A stretch of DNA of 64,000 bases from Megalonaias nervosa (GCA_016617855.1 JAECUM010004450.1:1-64000), one strand, 5' to 3'; counted from the first letter of the stretch, positions 25,641 to 38,545 are shown. Made by a program: numbers and translations. The notes: generated from the letters alone by a model not told the origin.

Positions 25641-28048
25641 AGAAATGTTTGACATCATAAAAAACTCCCAAAAATTTTTAATATATTAAAGACAATTCTA
25701 TGTCAAATGCTGCATTTAATTCAGTTCTTTTATTCTTTTAATTATTTTTTTGGAGAGAGGACAAGAATGCAAAATTGCGAGAAAACAATTCTGAGAGAAA
25801 ATAATGATCTCACACTTGTATATGCGCATACACATACAGTGACAGAAATAATGCAAAATTGCGAGAACACAAATCTGGGAGAATATTAATTCTCTCTCTA
25901 CCTCTCTCACTCTCGCATGTACAAGGCCAAATAAAATAAAGTATGCATGGTTTTGTTTACCATGCCAACCCTATTTTTTTCCTGCGACCCTACATGGGGG
26001 GAGGAGATTTAGAAGAAAAAAAATTCATGAGAAAAAAGTTAACAAAGAATACAACTACAATCGAAGTTAAATTCAGTATGTGGATGGTACTTACTTTCTA
26101 GTTTAATCTTCATTTTAATCCATGTGAACCCACCCACCCCCACCCCAAAAAAGACCAATAAAAGTTTGAACCAACTTACCTACATTTTTTTTTTTTTTTT
26201 TTTTAATATAACCCGAACCACAGCTATTTTTATTTGGCCTAAACAGAAATAAGCCTTTGCCATTCATAAACAAGCAAACAAGGCAAGTTAGTGGGAATGC
26301 TCACCAGGCAACCTACTAGGAACACCTGTGGCAGTGATGTTTTAAATAGGTAATGGGAAGATTGCATTGGTTACTGGTGCACACTGCATGGCCAGCTAGT
26401 TACCAGGCAGTGATGAACAGCATCCTCAGTCACAATTTATAACAGTACATGGCAACAGAGCCATTCAGACAATGCAGTCAAAATCCATAGTATTAAAGAG
26501 TCACAGAAAAAAACTCCAGGAAAAAAAACTTTCACATGAACAAAATTATGTTGTAGACATCATCAGCTTTAATATTTCTATAACAGGTGTTTGAATAAAA
26601 GCATATGCTAGGCAAGTAAACATTATAAGCAATTGCCTGACTTTGTTAGTGGCTTCTTAGTGATTTGCCACCTCTCTGCAATGATTTGCAAATGTATTTA
26701 GTATAAAATCCTTATCTGGCAAACAAATGTTATACCAAACTACATTACATCCATTCTTCCTGGATGACAAGGACAATCCTTCCTATTACCTAACCACTGC
26801 AGTATCACTAGAAAGTTGCCTGTATTCCTCTGGGACTATTTGGATCAAGAAGTGGTAAACAATAGCAGCGGTAGAGTCTCCAGAGTTGCACCTTCAGGGT
26901 TAACTACAAACTGAATCCAACTGGCACTAGTTAGCTAACACTATTCACACAAGCAGTAACTGCCTAAGTTTGGAATACCTGGCTCCTTAAGAAGCCAGCA
27001 AACCACTCAAACACTCAATTCCTCTCTGAATGCAAGTACTTAGCAACTGTTGAATTTACAGAGAATGCAATATTGCCAGTTTAACACAGACCAGCATGTT
27101 GCCATGAAAATGTTTTTCTGGGCTCTGAAACCTCATGTTGGAGGCATACAATCCAAACTTGTAGTAAAACTGTGCCAGGCTTTAATTGTAGACAGATGGT
27201 GGAGCTGTAATATTGACATAATTCCAATTATAAGCCCAGTAATACTGGAAGCATTGGCAAATATAGCCTACTACAAATCAGATGCAGTTACTAAGCATAA
27301 ACCAAAGCAGCCAGGCCAATATCCAATAATGCAAGCTTCTGTTTAAAAGTCTCAATGCCTCCAAACTACCACAACAAACAATTCCAAGTCTTGCCTGTCA
27401 AAAATGTACAAAAGACTTGGGAAGGCAAAGAAGTTTTATAAAAGAGTGCCAAAAAAGGTTTTTCTTTCAACTACTGGCAGGTAAAAGATAAATAGAAAGT
27501 GCCAAAGCAAAAGGCCATTCTCATCCAAATTACAAACAGTATAAAACAAAAATTCTAATTTTGCAACCAAAGAAAACAAAAATCTACTAAAGGGAATCAC
27601 CAGTAATGCAAAGTGGAGGCACATTAGCAGAAAGTGAAATAGCATATTAGCACTTCTGCTCCCAGTTAAATGCAAATCATATACAATGTTGAGTTGAAAA
27701 AGCATGCAAGCACTTCTTTTCTTTAAAACGGAATCACCTAAAATGCTAAGTGGCGACATGCAATACATCCCACAATAGGCAGATGAACACCTTGGAAGGC
27801 TGACAACACTGTAAATATTTAATTTTTGTAGGGGTCACGAGATTTTATTTTTGTAACTTGGTCAACTGCCCATCCTAACATGGGAATTAAAAAAAAAACA
27901 TTTAAAAATTGGGATGAGCGAGTCTAAAAGAAAGTCGGAACATAAAAATACAAAAAATATTTTTTTAAAATTTGGGATGCCGCCGCAACCTCTTCTTTGG
28001 CAGATGGAACACACAAAGGCAAATGTGGGTGTTTATCTGTAAGATGTA
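25641..28048. other. No gene recognised; local duplication and poly-T
   Basis: At 25767-25890 the phrase 'atgcaaaattgcgagaa' occurs twice, 82 bp apart. A poly-T run is at about 26186-26204. Open frames at 27050-27346 (plus) and 27436-27768 (minus) have no recognised content. Confidence 0.5.
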
Positions 28049-29254
28049 CAGTGGTCCCCCTCTTATATGGCCACCCCTTCTGCACCGGGACAGTGGCCTT
28101 ATAAGATGGGTGGCCTTTCCAGAGCGGGACTAAATTTTTGTGAGAAGTATATGTAATGTATGTAGTAAGAAAGCTACATACTTCAAAGCATTAAATATCT
28201 TCGTTTAAAAGTAACATTAATTATTTAAAAGGTTCTTCCTGTTATAATAATAGACTTATTTCAACTGAATATATACTATAAGTTTTTATTCTTATATGCG
28301 AGCGGGTATTGTTGTTATGCACATTGCTAACCCATTCGAAAATGTCATTTAAATCTTGGTACATACATAATTCTCTTTCCATTTGCTCCATTTTCCCACT
28401 GCTGCTGAATAACCTCATTGGTTATGACGCTGTTCAGTTGAGTCTTTCAACATAAAATTGTTTTATTAGAGTCTTTTCTACATAAAACTGTTCGGCAAGT
28501 CCCCCCTCCCCAGATGTTGTTGAGTAGAAAAACCGACTTTCTTCTAAAATAATATGTCTCCGTTTACGTGATGACATGTTAATGTTTGGTAATGATTTAT
28601 TAGGATGTTGCAAACTGTATGCAATTTAATTATGCAGACGAAACTTTTGTAGAGTGGACGAAATGAATTCTCCATAAAGGAAGTGGTAATGTTTTGTCAT
28701 ATGATTTATCGGTATGTCTGGTACCTGGTTTTGTTCAAGGTTAATTTCTCTGTGTGTGTGTTAATGCACAAAATCTATTTTTAGCCTATGCTGACCCCGT
28801 TATGACCTTGACAATTACATCCGGTTGTAATTATCAAAGAGAAGAACTCGACAGACTTATGAAGCCCAAATCTCTATCATAACATTGTTGAGCCCATTTC
28901 CTGCAAACGTCGGCTTTTATAGACAATGATATAATATTACTCTTAGTGTTACATGTACTTTAGTCAATACTTCTTTCAGTAACGGAAACTTGACAGTGGG
29001 AGACCTGTATCGACGGTAGAGATAATCTGATTACTTATCTTACGTCACAATATGAATTATTAGTTTTGGATACATTTGAAATAAAAAGTGGCCGCTTGTG
29101 AGGGGAACATTTTGCATTTTTGTACTAATACGCTGGCCGCTGGTAACCTTAGAGGTGTGGCCATTCTTGAGGGGTACTTTTGAATACAAACTCGTCAGTG
29201 CCAAGGGATTCTGGCCATAAGAAGCTGGTGGCCACCAGTCAGAGGGGACTACTG
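28049..29254. mobile_element. hAT-like non-autonomous element (CAGTGG family copy 2)
   Basis: It begins 'cagtggtccccctcttatat' and ends with the inverted form '..gaggggactactg'. Motifs of the type 'ggtggcc' are repeated near both ends. About 1.2 kb with no transposase frame. The interior matches copy 1 (1-405) and copy 3 (61178-63813). CAGTG starts and short inverted repeats are typical of hAT elements. The 8-bp flanks ('aagatgta' and 'tgtatcta') do not match well. Confidence 0.78.
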
Positions 29255-30339
29255 TGTATCTACCTGCTATTATTGTTTTCTCTTTTCATGGGGCTGGATT
29301 TTAAAAAACACGATCCCAGTCTGAAACCCAAATTCTTCTTTGACTTGGATCAAGACTGAAATGACAAAGATCAGGGAGGGAGGTGGCAATCAGGCAACAA
29401 TATAAGTTAAATATTAGTTAATTAAAACAAGTTGTATACATGTCCCCAATCTATTTTTGTTTTTATTTTTTTGTGGGGGAGGGGGGAAACTAATTTTAAC
29501 TATGTAATACTTAACTGTCACTATTACTAAGCTTTACCTTTCTTCGATGCCTTGTCCATGCTAGAGGTACCAACTCCCTGTCAGAACACGTGTCAACCCA
29601 GTCTAACCTACGTCACTGGACTGCATGCTATAGTATATCCTCATTCTCTTTCAGGACATAAACTAATGAAGGACATCAGAGTAGGGTGGGAGGGGGGCAT
29701 ACAGTAGTGACAATTATTAATAATTAAGATTGCTTCCCCTCCCCCCAACCCTCGGACAAAAAATACATTTTAATTTCATTAATACCTCCCCTGACACTAT
29801 TATTAAACTGAATTTGTCAGAAAGGAGGTGGCTGATAGACTGGAAAGGAGTAAACTGGAAAAATTGTTTACCCTGCAGTCCTGCAATTCAATTGCTGTCA
29901 TGCAGCAGTAGTCTCAGGTGCAGGACTACTGGGTCCAGAGAAAATGTACCTAGGGTCTAGTTTGCTAATGACAAGGTAAAATGGAGAAGGTTATCGCCAA
30001 AACACAGCCTTCATAATATTGTCTAAAGACGAGTGAAAGAAATATGTCAAGGAAAGAATGATAACCCTGACATCTTAAGTCTTTCCGTGAGAGATGCACA
30101 AGCTCTCTTGATGGTGAGCAAAATCAATAAAAAGATAGTAGATGCTGAAATATTAACAGAGTCCTTAAAGGAAAAAAGCAAGCCAATTCCTATCCTTCCT
30201 TCCTTCACAATATAGCAGTTGCTAAATAGTATCCAAGTGCCTCAACAAAGAACTCCATCCTGATCATTCACCGTACAGATGCAACCAAGACTGGAGATTT
30301 CAAATGGAAATAGTAATCTGGAGTTTTTTTATTCAAGAA
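29255..30339. other. No feature recognised
   Basis: Purine- and pyrimidine-rich stretches; no coding or element signal recognised. Confidence 0.5.
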
Positions 30340-31600
30340 TGTTCAAATGACATACCAATTAAACCAAATTGTAATTCCCACTGGTGCATAAATATCCTTC
30401 CTCAGTTTATAAAGCATGTAGTCTGCTTCTTCTCCAAGCAGACACAATAGCCAGATGAAAAATGGTTTTAAGCACAAGAGTTCAAAGAAGCCTCGCTTAA
30501 AGGTTCATAAGGTGTTTTTCATAGTGCCAACCAAACACATGAAAGATTCCATCTTGGTGTCAACAAGCAAGATGCAGGTCTCAACAGTCTTAAGTACATT
30601 AAGTGAGGATTCAAACTAACGGATTGACTTTTGGAAAAATTAAATGTGTTCAAAAGGGCAGCCCTGTACGCTTTGATTGTGAAGACTGAACAAGATCTCT
30701 CCTCAAAAAGAGTGGAAAATCTGCTACTGAAGCAAGTGAGGGTCCACAAGGATTAATACATTTTCCAGTGCACCAATAATACAAGATGTTCCACTTTTCA
30801 TCACAGACCTTAGATGCTGAACATTGCCAGGCCTAAATGATGCAGTCAGTCACTTTGATAAGAAATACTGCCTGGCAGAGAGATCCCTTGAAAGGAACCT
30901 AGCATGAAGGTGGAGAATCTGGTGACTGGAATGAAGCAGAGTATCTACATGTTGTCAAAAATTGTCCCACTGAGGAAATACACTTGGTTTATCTATCAAC
31001 AGGTCAAGGATATCGTTGAGCCATGGCCTTGTTGCAGCCACATGGTGTGATCATGATGATCCATGCTGTGAATGTCCTGATCTTGAGGAATTAACCTGAA
31101 GGGTGGGAATGCGCAAGTGAACAATTATTGATCCTGGCTCTGGCTCAAGGTGGCCACTGCCTGGTCTAGAACATGGGGAAACATAAAATGGAGCTTCTTG
31201 CCAAATTTGGTTGCAATAAGTTCATGTTTTTTCATCCCTGGAATATGAATTCTGAATGTAATTCCTTCTGACTTTTCCCAGGTCTGAAGGTTCCAAACAT
31301 CAACACATAGAGAAGGAACATTAAGTACCTCCTTGCCACCTAAGGTATGCAACCACCATCATGTAGTCTGAGAAGATACAATGCTCCTTGACACAAGCTA
31401 TGCACCATTTTGGGGCAAAGAACAAGGCTTTCTAAATTGTTGATTGTGACCAATGGCCATGGAGAAGTATTCCTTCCGACCCCACCCCACCACCACCACC
31501 TGAATCTGACACCTCGGCACAGTGATAGGAGTAGGGTTCTGGGGCATGCAAAGTAACTCCCCTCAGAAACTTGTCTTGATTTTACCACCACTTGAAGTAG
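30340..31600 (-). pseudogene. DIRS-like retroelement fragment: RNase H tail and tyrosine recombinase, decayed
   Basis: In the minus direction 31591-31125 gives scattered RNase H-like phrases, ending with a helical stretch and RIHIPGMK, like the HIPG motif that follows RNase H in DIRS elements. Next, 31040-30850 translates to RPWLNDILDLLIDKP and HQILHLHARFL with stops between. Then 30749-30519 gives FTIKAYRAALL and LRPASCLLTPRWNLS. This order (RPW.., LHLHAW-like, then the N-terminal part of the tyrosine recombinase) is that of DIRS/Ngaro-type elements. The catalytic Arg-His-Arg-Tyr part is not readable. No reverse transcriptase was found upstream, so the copy is incomplete and inactive. A second copy lies at 47090-47770. 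Confidence 0.7.
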
Positions 31601-32044
31601 TACTGAAAAATTGACACATGAGAAATTTGATTAGATAATACATCCTTGTGGGGACTTTCTGAACAGCCAACAGGAGAAACTGAGGGATACCAGGTCCACT
31701 GCAGAATTCAAGGTTCTGACAAGATCAGCTGACAAGCCTTGGTCTGTAACTTCTTCACCTTGCCCTTGCCTCCCCAATTTCAACAGAACTGTCTTTAAAG
31801 CATGTTTTGCCAGAAGAGCACAAATTGTTCTCATCTTCCCTGGGCCTCTTAGCAGAGGGGCATAACTCTCTCCTTCCTTGACAACCTTTCCTGCAGAATT
31901 TGCCAGGATCATCAAGCCTCATTACTTGTACTTGCATGTGGCCGCACAGACAACATCCATGTGATATAGATTGTTCTTTTCCTTAAAGGGTCAAGTTCCA
32001 TATACCAAATGGGTTCAAAGGGAACATGGACATGGAAGTTTGTA
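31601..32044 (-). other. Unrecognised segment upstream of the DIRS fragment
   Basis: Minus frames 31915-31631 and 31937-31755 are open and rich in Cys, Arg and Glu (for example RKGCQGRRELCPSAKRPRED). They could belong to the same element, but no family motif is certain. Confidence 0.35.
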
Positions 32045-32205
32045 GGCTTAATGCCGTTTTTCAGCACATGGCAGCCAGTATACCTGGTGGAAGGAGAACC
32101 CTGGAAAATCCTGGGAAAGAACCACTGACATGCAGGAAGCTACTTGCAAGCTTCCTTTCATATCAACAATGGCCTAACTCGGGACTCAGACCTACGCAAA
32201 GCAGA
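32045..32205 (+). mobile_element. Meta-like SINE block, copy 3
   Basis: Reads 'taatgccgtttttcagcaca', 'tggcagccagtata', 'ggaaggagaaccctggaaaa', 'gaaccactgac', 'aagctacttgcaagcttcc' and 'gactcagacc'. Confidence 0.7.
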
Positions 32206-33317
32206 CAGCAATAAGATGTCAGTGATTGGAAAAGACGATTGACTTGGACCACAATGTCACCCGGCGTCTCCATTACCAAAGGATTTTGGTCAGATTTCCC
32301 AGAAGCATGCATAAAAGTAGACTCCATCCCTGTTGTTGGATAAACGGGTAACATAGCAGAAGGAGGGTATATTTATCCATTTTTATTTGGGGACATGCAG
32401 TCAATTCCAGTGAAGTTTTGCACAATTTGAGGTTTAATTGATCCAAAAGGAGAAGGTGAAACATGCCTTCTTCATCTTCCTGCAAGTGCACCCATCTGCT
32501 TTTGACAAGGTTCCAAATGTTGTCTGACCCCAGACAATAAATTGGCCATCCATCTCTTCATGCACATTTTGTGCATGATGTACATGTTGAATGCTTGCCC
32601 CATGGGCCTTCCTTGTGTTCACACTTACCAACCATTCGAGAGATCTATAAATAAAAGCTTTGGAGACAACAAACTCAGTAGGATAACAAATAACAGACAA
32701 AATATAATAACGAGGGTTGTGTCAGCCAAGTCATTACTTTTTGCTACTTACATTTTTTAACTAAAATGTCAGAGTTAATTTGTTTTATTCTATTAATGAA
32801 TGGTAAAAAAACAGACCATCATTGTTCAAGCGATAGTAATGTTGAAACATGTTACTAAAACATTTTTTAGGGCTCCTGGAATCTTTACTAAAACAAAGAA
32901 ACTATTTTTGGTGGGACAACTCACAATAATTACTTCATGTTGCTTCTGCAATGTCCCACACATAGGAGTATGGTGGGTAAGTGGCTCATCATGCTAAAGC
33001 ATACAAATTAAAAATTATCAATGGTTTCTTATCAAAGAACAATTTTTCTTTTAATGGATACAGACCGAGGATAATTTCATAAAAAAAAGAAATTGTGAAT
33101 CTCATGCCCCAGTACTGAACAACACCATCACTTGCTGATATTTTTCTTTCATAGTGTCTCTTCCATGTGTGCATGCATTCTAAGAAATCTCTATAACATG
33201 GAGTTAGTGCATCTAGCATGGACAATGATTCAAAAGGGTCAAGATGCAGCAATAGCCCCGATTCATGCGCTTGATTTCATGACAGAGGACTCACTATCAC
33301 TTTAGAGATATTAATAA
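32206..33317. other. No feature recognised
   Basis: The minus frame 32700-32434 is open (88 aa, several His and Cys) but not recognised. Confidence 0.45.
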
Positions 33318-34098
33318 CAGTGATGGGTATCGGTCAGAATTTCACAATCGACAATCGGTTCCACTTAACCAACTGATAATGGATTATAATTGGTTACTAA
33401 GAGAAAATTTTCATTTATTGTTTGTTATACAGTTCTTTCTTTGCTCAAGAGTTCAAAATGTTAATAAATGTAAATGAGTAATCTCTTTTAATGACATGCA
33501 TATATTAACCTGATAAAAATATATAAAAAAAAATTCTATTGTGTTATTTTTGTTAATACAACTTTGTTAAGTGAAAGCAACTTTTGATGGCTAATCAGTT
33601 TTATGTAACTGAAAAACTGTTGCAATCCCCCAAACCCTTTCATTGATACATGGTGTTTATCATTTAAAATACAGAAGAATGTGGTTTTCCTGTTTGTCGC
33701 TATTTACAAATACTAGAAAGGATTTTACATTTAAACTGAAACAAGTCATCAAAATTTGTTTAAATTTATTAACTCAACAATTTAACAGCAAAATTATGTA
33801 AAAATGATTATATGTTCCTAATAATTAAAGTTTATACCTACAGAGTATAATATGGTTTTATAATTGTAAGTTACGAAGAAAACAAATAATTCAGATTGAC
33901 TGTAGTGGATTGGAAGTCCAATATAGCTTACCATTTACACCGGAGTTTTACTAACCTTCGTGTCTTGCGTGCAAATAAAACGAAGTAGTCTCCCTTTTCA
34001 TAATCGATTATGGAGTTTCAGAATCAATTATCTTATTGGTTTACTCAACTAAATGATCATCGATTATAATCGATAATCAGAACAACACTAATTAATAG
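33310..34098. mobile_element. Non-autonomous hAT-type element with 8-bp target duplication
   Basis: The element spans 33318-34090. The left end is 'cagtgatgggtatcgg'; the right end, reverse-complemented, is 'tagtgttgttctgattatcg'. Both ends hold clustered 'aatcgattataatcg'-type palindromic motifs just inside. Flanking octamers are 'attaataa' (33310-33317) and 'attaatag' (34091-34098), a 7/8 match and the length expected for hAT. It is 773 bp with no transposase frame, so it must have been moved by another element. Confidence 0.75.
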
Positions 34099-35396
34099 GC
34101 TTTTTTATTACTAGTAATGCTCAAATTCCATTTTCAAATGATACCTGCTGAAATGAAAGTGACAACATCTGAAGGGAGAACAAGGCCATTATGAAGCTAT
34201 TTTTAGAGATAAAACAGAGAAATCTAAACGGGCCATGAAGTCTATGTTGATCATCCCCAACATAGCTATGGCTGAGATGTGATTTATAGCTCTTTCACCC
34301 AAACTGCTTTCAAGTGATGAGAATCGTGCATGGGTTTGATTATAAAAAAAAAGCCTGAAGGAAGTTTCTTGGAATATCATTGTACTATGATAATTTTGTT
34401 TCTGTTGTTTAAATTCATTACATGCACACGTCTGTTTACATTACATGCAAATCATACAGGGCATCAAAACGGTTCTAATTATTGCTGAAATCTGCCACTA
34501 ACATACAGTGTACACTGTCATATACCGTCTCTGCAAAAAGCTACAGTTGTGCATGTTTCCTGAAAGTTCCTGTTTTTCTAGTCTTTGGGAAACCAATCTT
34601 TAAAATAAATGAACAGGGTCTATTATATGATTTGCAACTGCATGATTTAAGCTCATATCCAGAAAACTGTGAAGAAAGTGCAAAAGAATGCACAAAAAAC
34701 ATTTGTTGTATGTTCAAACCTTACCCATGTTTTTTTCCTAAATTCAAATGGAGGGGGAAGTTTCCACCTCTAAATTCAGTTCTATAACTGACACAATGTG
34801 TATATTTGTTTTTGAACTACTGGTATATGTTTGAAGCACTTTAAAATTGTATGGCAACTCATTTCAACATCAAAAAATATTTAACAATGACCAACAGGAC
34901 TGGTTTTGATTAGCAATCAATGATGATATACTGCCAAAGTATTTCTACATGTAGTTATGTGTGTTTTTAGGCATATTTTTTTAACATCATACATTTCAGG
35001 TTTTAGCTGGAATAGTGGCAGTTTCAATGCTAGAATATATGACGTGTGTCTGTTTGTTGAAGTATCTGGAAGGTTATTTACTGGTAGTCATACCCCTTGA
35101 ATGCCCCACCAATCCAAACATTTTAAGAAATGTTTTTATTTCTGAAGTAAAAGAATACTTTTGTACATTGGACTGTCTTTCTCACTTTCACGAAACAAAG
35201 ACGCATTGAACAATTAAAATGGTGTACCAGGCACTTAGGCGGTAAACAGAACGTATGCCCAATAATACTGGATTTCCACCCTGATGCAAAACAAAGTTAA
35301 GTTTTAATAGCAAATATTGTGCCCATCTCGCATGAAGTAGAATATACAGCATTTATGTTGCAAATAATACACTTTTTTAAACTGATATCATGCCAC
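34099..35396. other. No gene recognised
   Basis: The plus frame 34482-34787 (101 aa, Cys-rich near its end) shows no domain I recognise and no context. Confidence 0.45.
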
Positions 35397-36297
35397 CATC
35401 CCACTTCTTGCACATAAATGGATGGGAGGTATAGATAAAGTGCCATTTCTATTCTGCACATAAATGGATGGGGGGGGGGGTATAAAGTACCATTTCTATT
35501 CTTACACATAAATCAATGGGGCGGTATAAAGTACCATTTCTATTCTTGCACATAAATGGATGGGAGGTATAGATAAAGTACCATTTCTATTCTGCACATA
35601 AATGGATGGGGCGGTATAAGGTACCATTTCTATTCTTGCACATAAATGGATGGCGGGTATAAAGTACCATTTCTATTCTTGCACATGAATGGATGGGAGG
35701 TGTTGATAAAGTACCATTTCTATTCTTGCACATAAATGGATGGGAGGTATAGATAAGTACCATTTCTATTCTTGCACATAAGTGGATGGGGGGTATAAAG
35801 TACCATTTCTATTCTTGCACATAAATGGATGGGGCGGTATGAAGTACCATTTCTGTTCTTGCACATAAATGGATGGGGAGTACAAAGTACCATTTCTATT
35901 CTTGCATATAAATGGATGGGGTGGTATAAAGTACCACTTCTATTCTTGCACATAAATGGATGGGGCGGTATAAAGTACCATTTCTATTCTTGCACATAAA
36001 TGGATGGGGGGTATAAAGTACCATTTCTATTCTTGCACATAAATGGATGGGGTGATATAAAGTACCATTTCTATTCTTGCATATAAATGGATGGGGTGGT
36101 ATAAAGTACCATTTCTATTCTTGCACATAAATGGATGGGGGGTATAAAGTACCATTTCTATTCTTGCACATAAATGGATGGGGCGGTATAAAGTACCATT
36201 TCTATTCTTGCACATAAATGGATAGCGAGTATAAAGTACCATTTCTATTCTTGCACATAAATGGATGGCGAGTATAAAGTAACATTTCTATTCTTGC
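35397..36297. repeat. 44-bp minisatellite, ~20 units
   Basis: The unit is 'taccatttctattcttgcac', 'ataaatggatggggcggtat', 'aaag', with variation mainly in the G-rich centre ('gggaggtatagat', 'ggggcggtat', 'ggcgagtat'). The minus-strand open frames (CKNRNGTLYHPIH repeats) come from the repeat and are not genes. Confidence 0.95.
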
Positions 36298-36864
36298 CAT
36301 TTTCTTTTACTCTGTAATGCAAGGTATGTATGAAAAAATATTTATTGTATTAACTCTTTGCCTCAAAACACTAATTGTTTCGCTTTTTGAATGCTTTTAT
36401 TCTTTTAGCTCGCAAGTGTACTGTTGGGAAGAAATATACTGATCTAGCCATATGGTACCCAAATTTCTACTTTATCCGCTAATGATGTCTCTTGCTGTTA
36501 AGCTTACAAAGTACTTAACCACCAGAGTATCAAATTTATATGTGCTGCAAAAAACCAGGATTACAAGTAATCAAAATGCAAGGAGCATTTCGTTTTTGAA
36601 ACAGACATTTCTTTCATTCTTAAACCCACACTGCAATATCTGTCAACTGATGACAAGGTCGAAGTGCCACAACAGTGTATCTACATTTATTCAGTTCATT
36701 TCTTGGTGAATGAGAATATATATTCACAATATGAGTGTAAAAAATCTGATTAAAAAATTTTCAGTAATAACTGCATAGGAGCCTATAGAATATCGCGTTC
36801 GCACCTGTCTACAATAATAACCAAATGCAACCGCTGACCACTTCTGGCATTTAATGAAAACAAA
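36298..36864. other. No feature recognised
   Basis: AT-rich DNA between the minisatellite and the convergent gene pair. Confidence 0.4.
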
Positions 36865-36901
36865 GCGTGACATCACATTTTGAACACTTGTAAACAAAGG
36901 C
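36865..36901 (+). promoter_or_regulatory. Upstream motif shared with the opposite gene
   Basis: 'gcgtgacatcacattttgaa' then 'cac', followed by 'ttg' and 'taaacaaag', just before the start codon at 36922. The same string occurs on the other strand upstream of the THAP gene (about 20 of 24 positions equal). The TGACRTCA core resembles a CRE-type site. Confidence 0.5.
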
Positions 36902-36921
36902 CAAGTTGGTATCATCACAGT

Positions 36922-37869
36922 ATGGAAAAGTCTTCAGAAACTCCACACGAAAGCTGCGATTCTGAAGGAAGTGAATTGTCACTGTCCTGCAGGTCTTCGC
37001 CATTCGAAGATGGGGAGGTAATAAGCTCAGAAGATTCTGATAATGGTGTAGAAGTGACTGCCAGCACCCAAATTAAGCCTATATTTCCAATACCAATAAA
37101 TCTGAAATTGCAGATGAAGATGACGAAGAAGAAAGACAAGATAGATTATGGACATGGTAATTATTGTCTGAATATGTCTACGGCCGTTAAGTTACGATAG
37201 ATATATGTATCCGACAATATTTACAGTACTGTTCAAAAGTCTCATGTTCGCTTACAAATGCATTTTATTTCTCACCTGTAAAAAGGCTGTATAAGTGTAT
37301 TGCATTTCATGGGTAGAGACGCATTTATACATTGATAAGTAAAAGGTACATCGGATTACAGTTGTAAGCTTCAAAAACTTGTGAACAAATTGATACAATT
37401 TAGAAGTACTTAAGATTCCCTGGAGAGGAGGTCCTCTTTTTTCACAACTGTTGAAATAGGTAGGATATTACCCTCACGACATTAAAATTGAAAATATATT
37501 CTGTACAGTTTGTTTGCACATTCATGTTTTAAAAGTTGCATACTACCAGTATAAACAATTTGGTGAAAGTCCAGAACAAGGAAATGAGTAAGTAAAATGT
37601 CTGAGTAATTTTTCATGTTCTTCTGTTTTCATAAATTTTGTTTTCATGATCTATGCATGATATCAAGTATCGGGGTTATTAATACAGCAAATAAATAGAC
37701 CTCTTTTTCCAGCCATTTTATGCCACCTTCATGGATTGAACCCATTCTGGATTCCTACACTGTCCGACCTTTATACCACAGTGATACTCAGATAAATCAT
37801 GCCAAAAAACAACACATATACATGTACAAATATTATTTTATTTCATTTTTTGTGTCGGAAAATAAAATG

Positions 37870-37923
<54 letters not shown>

Positions 37924-38302
37924 AAGAGATTATATTTGGAATCATTTAGCTTTATTGATTTCATACAAAATAACAAATCTCACAGGGCCACTACTAACAC
38001 TATCTACTAAAACTTTCAATTTCCTAATTTGATCTAATGCATAAAGCATATTTTATTTCAACTAATTTTCAAATTATTATTTCAGAAGACATCGGTATAC
38101 AGCATATAGACAATTTGCTTGGTGGTGTTGGTACTTCTTGGGCAAGGAAGTGAGGGTCATCATTCCATCATGTGTTGTTCAGAGCATCCACACTGCCTTT
38201 CCTGATCAGAAACTGACTACACTGGCTTTCATAAGGCTGACAGCGATTAAACCTGTTAAGACGACTTTGAGTAGCAATATCCTTTTCAGCCAGTTTTATT
38301 AG
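36922..38302 (+). pseudogene. P2RX7_C-like domain gene, two exons visible, decayed
   Basis: Exon 1 (36922-37156) starts MEKSSETPHESCDSEGSE and is acidic and Ser-rich. After QIKP the frame must shift by one base to continue with ADEDDEEERQDRLWTW, up to a donor 'acatg|gtaatt'. This acidic stretch followed by RL..TW is how P2RX7_C-type proteins lead into their cysteine cluster. The last exon (38086-38302) follows acceptor 'tatttcag'. It reads RHRYTAYRQFAWW, YFLGKEVR and IIPSCVVQSIHTAFPD, the AYRxFxxW/LG/IPSCVVxxIR signature of the cysteine-rich domain found at the P2X7 receptor C-terminus and in many stand-alone invertebrate proteins. The middle exon with the main Cys cluster was not found. I infer a relic. 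No transmembrane channel part is present, so it is not a P2X receptor. Confidence 0.65.
37872..37922. repeat. (AT)n then (AC)n microsatellite in the intron
   Basis: About 20 AT units followed by five AC units, between the two exons of the P2RX7_C-like gene. Confidence 0.95.
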
Positions 38303-38394
38303 CAATTTTTAGGCATTTAATGCCACTTTTAACAATAATTCGATTGTTTTGTGTTGGCCATTTTAATTTATAGAGGGGGCTATAGCATCTGTAC

Positions 38395-38545
38395 AAAACC
38401 TCAAACCATGCACAAGCAACTTACAAACTTTATGATGTGAGGTCAAGCCAAGTACATCTTGTTCCAAATGGGATTCAAACCTATAACCTTGTGGCAAGTT
38501 AGTAATCAAGACATATGTATAAACAAATGACCATAAGATCAGGGC
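38395..38545 (-). mobile_element. Possible tRNA-like SINE remnant
   Basis: The minus strand contains 'ataggtttgaatcccatttg', a B-box-like string. The A-box is not convincing. Low certainty. Confidence 0.25.

Noticed and set aside
28041..29262. 8-bp target duplication for CAGTGG copy 2
   Set aside because: The octamers 'aagatgta' and 'tgtatcta' match at only about half the positions.
35720..36242. Cys/Asn-rich repeat proteins on the minus strand
   Set aside because: They are translations of the 44-bp minisatellite and change frame with each unit-length change.
37720..38010. 96-aa plus-strand ORF with IYIYIY
   Set aside because: Its centre is the (AT)n run within the intron of the P2RX7_C-like gene.
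36922..38302. P2X receptor channel gene
   Set aside because: Only the C-terminal cysteine-rich domain type is seen, with no transmembrane segments or ATP-binding ectodomain.
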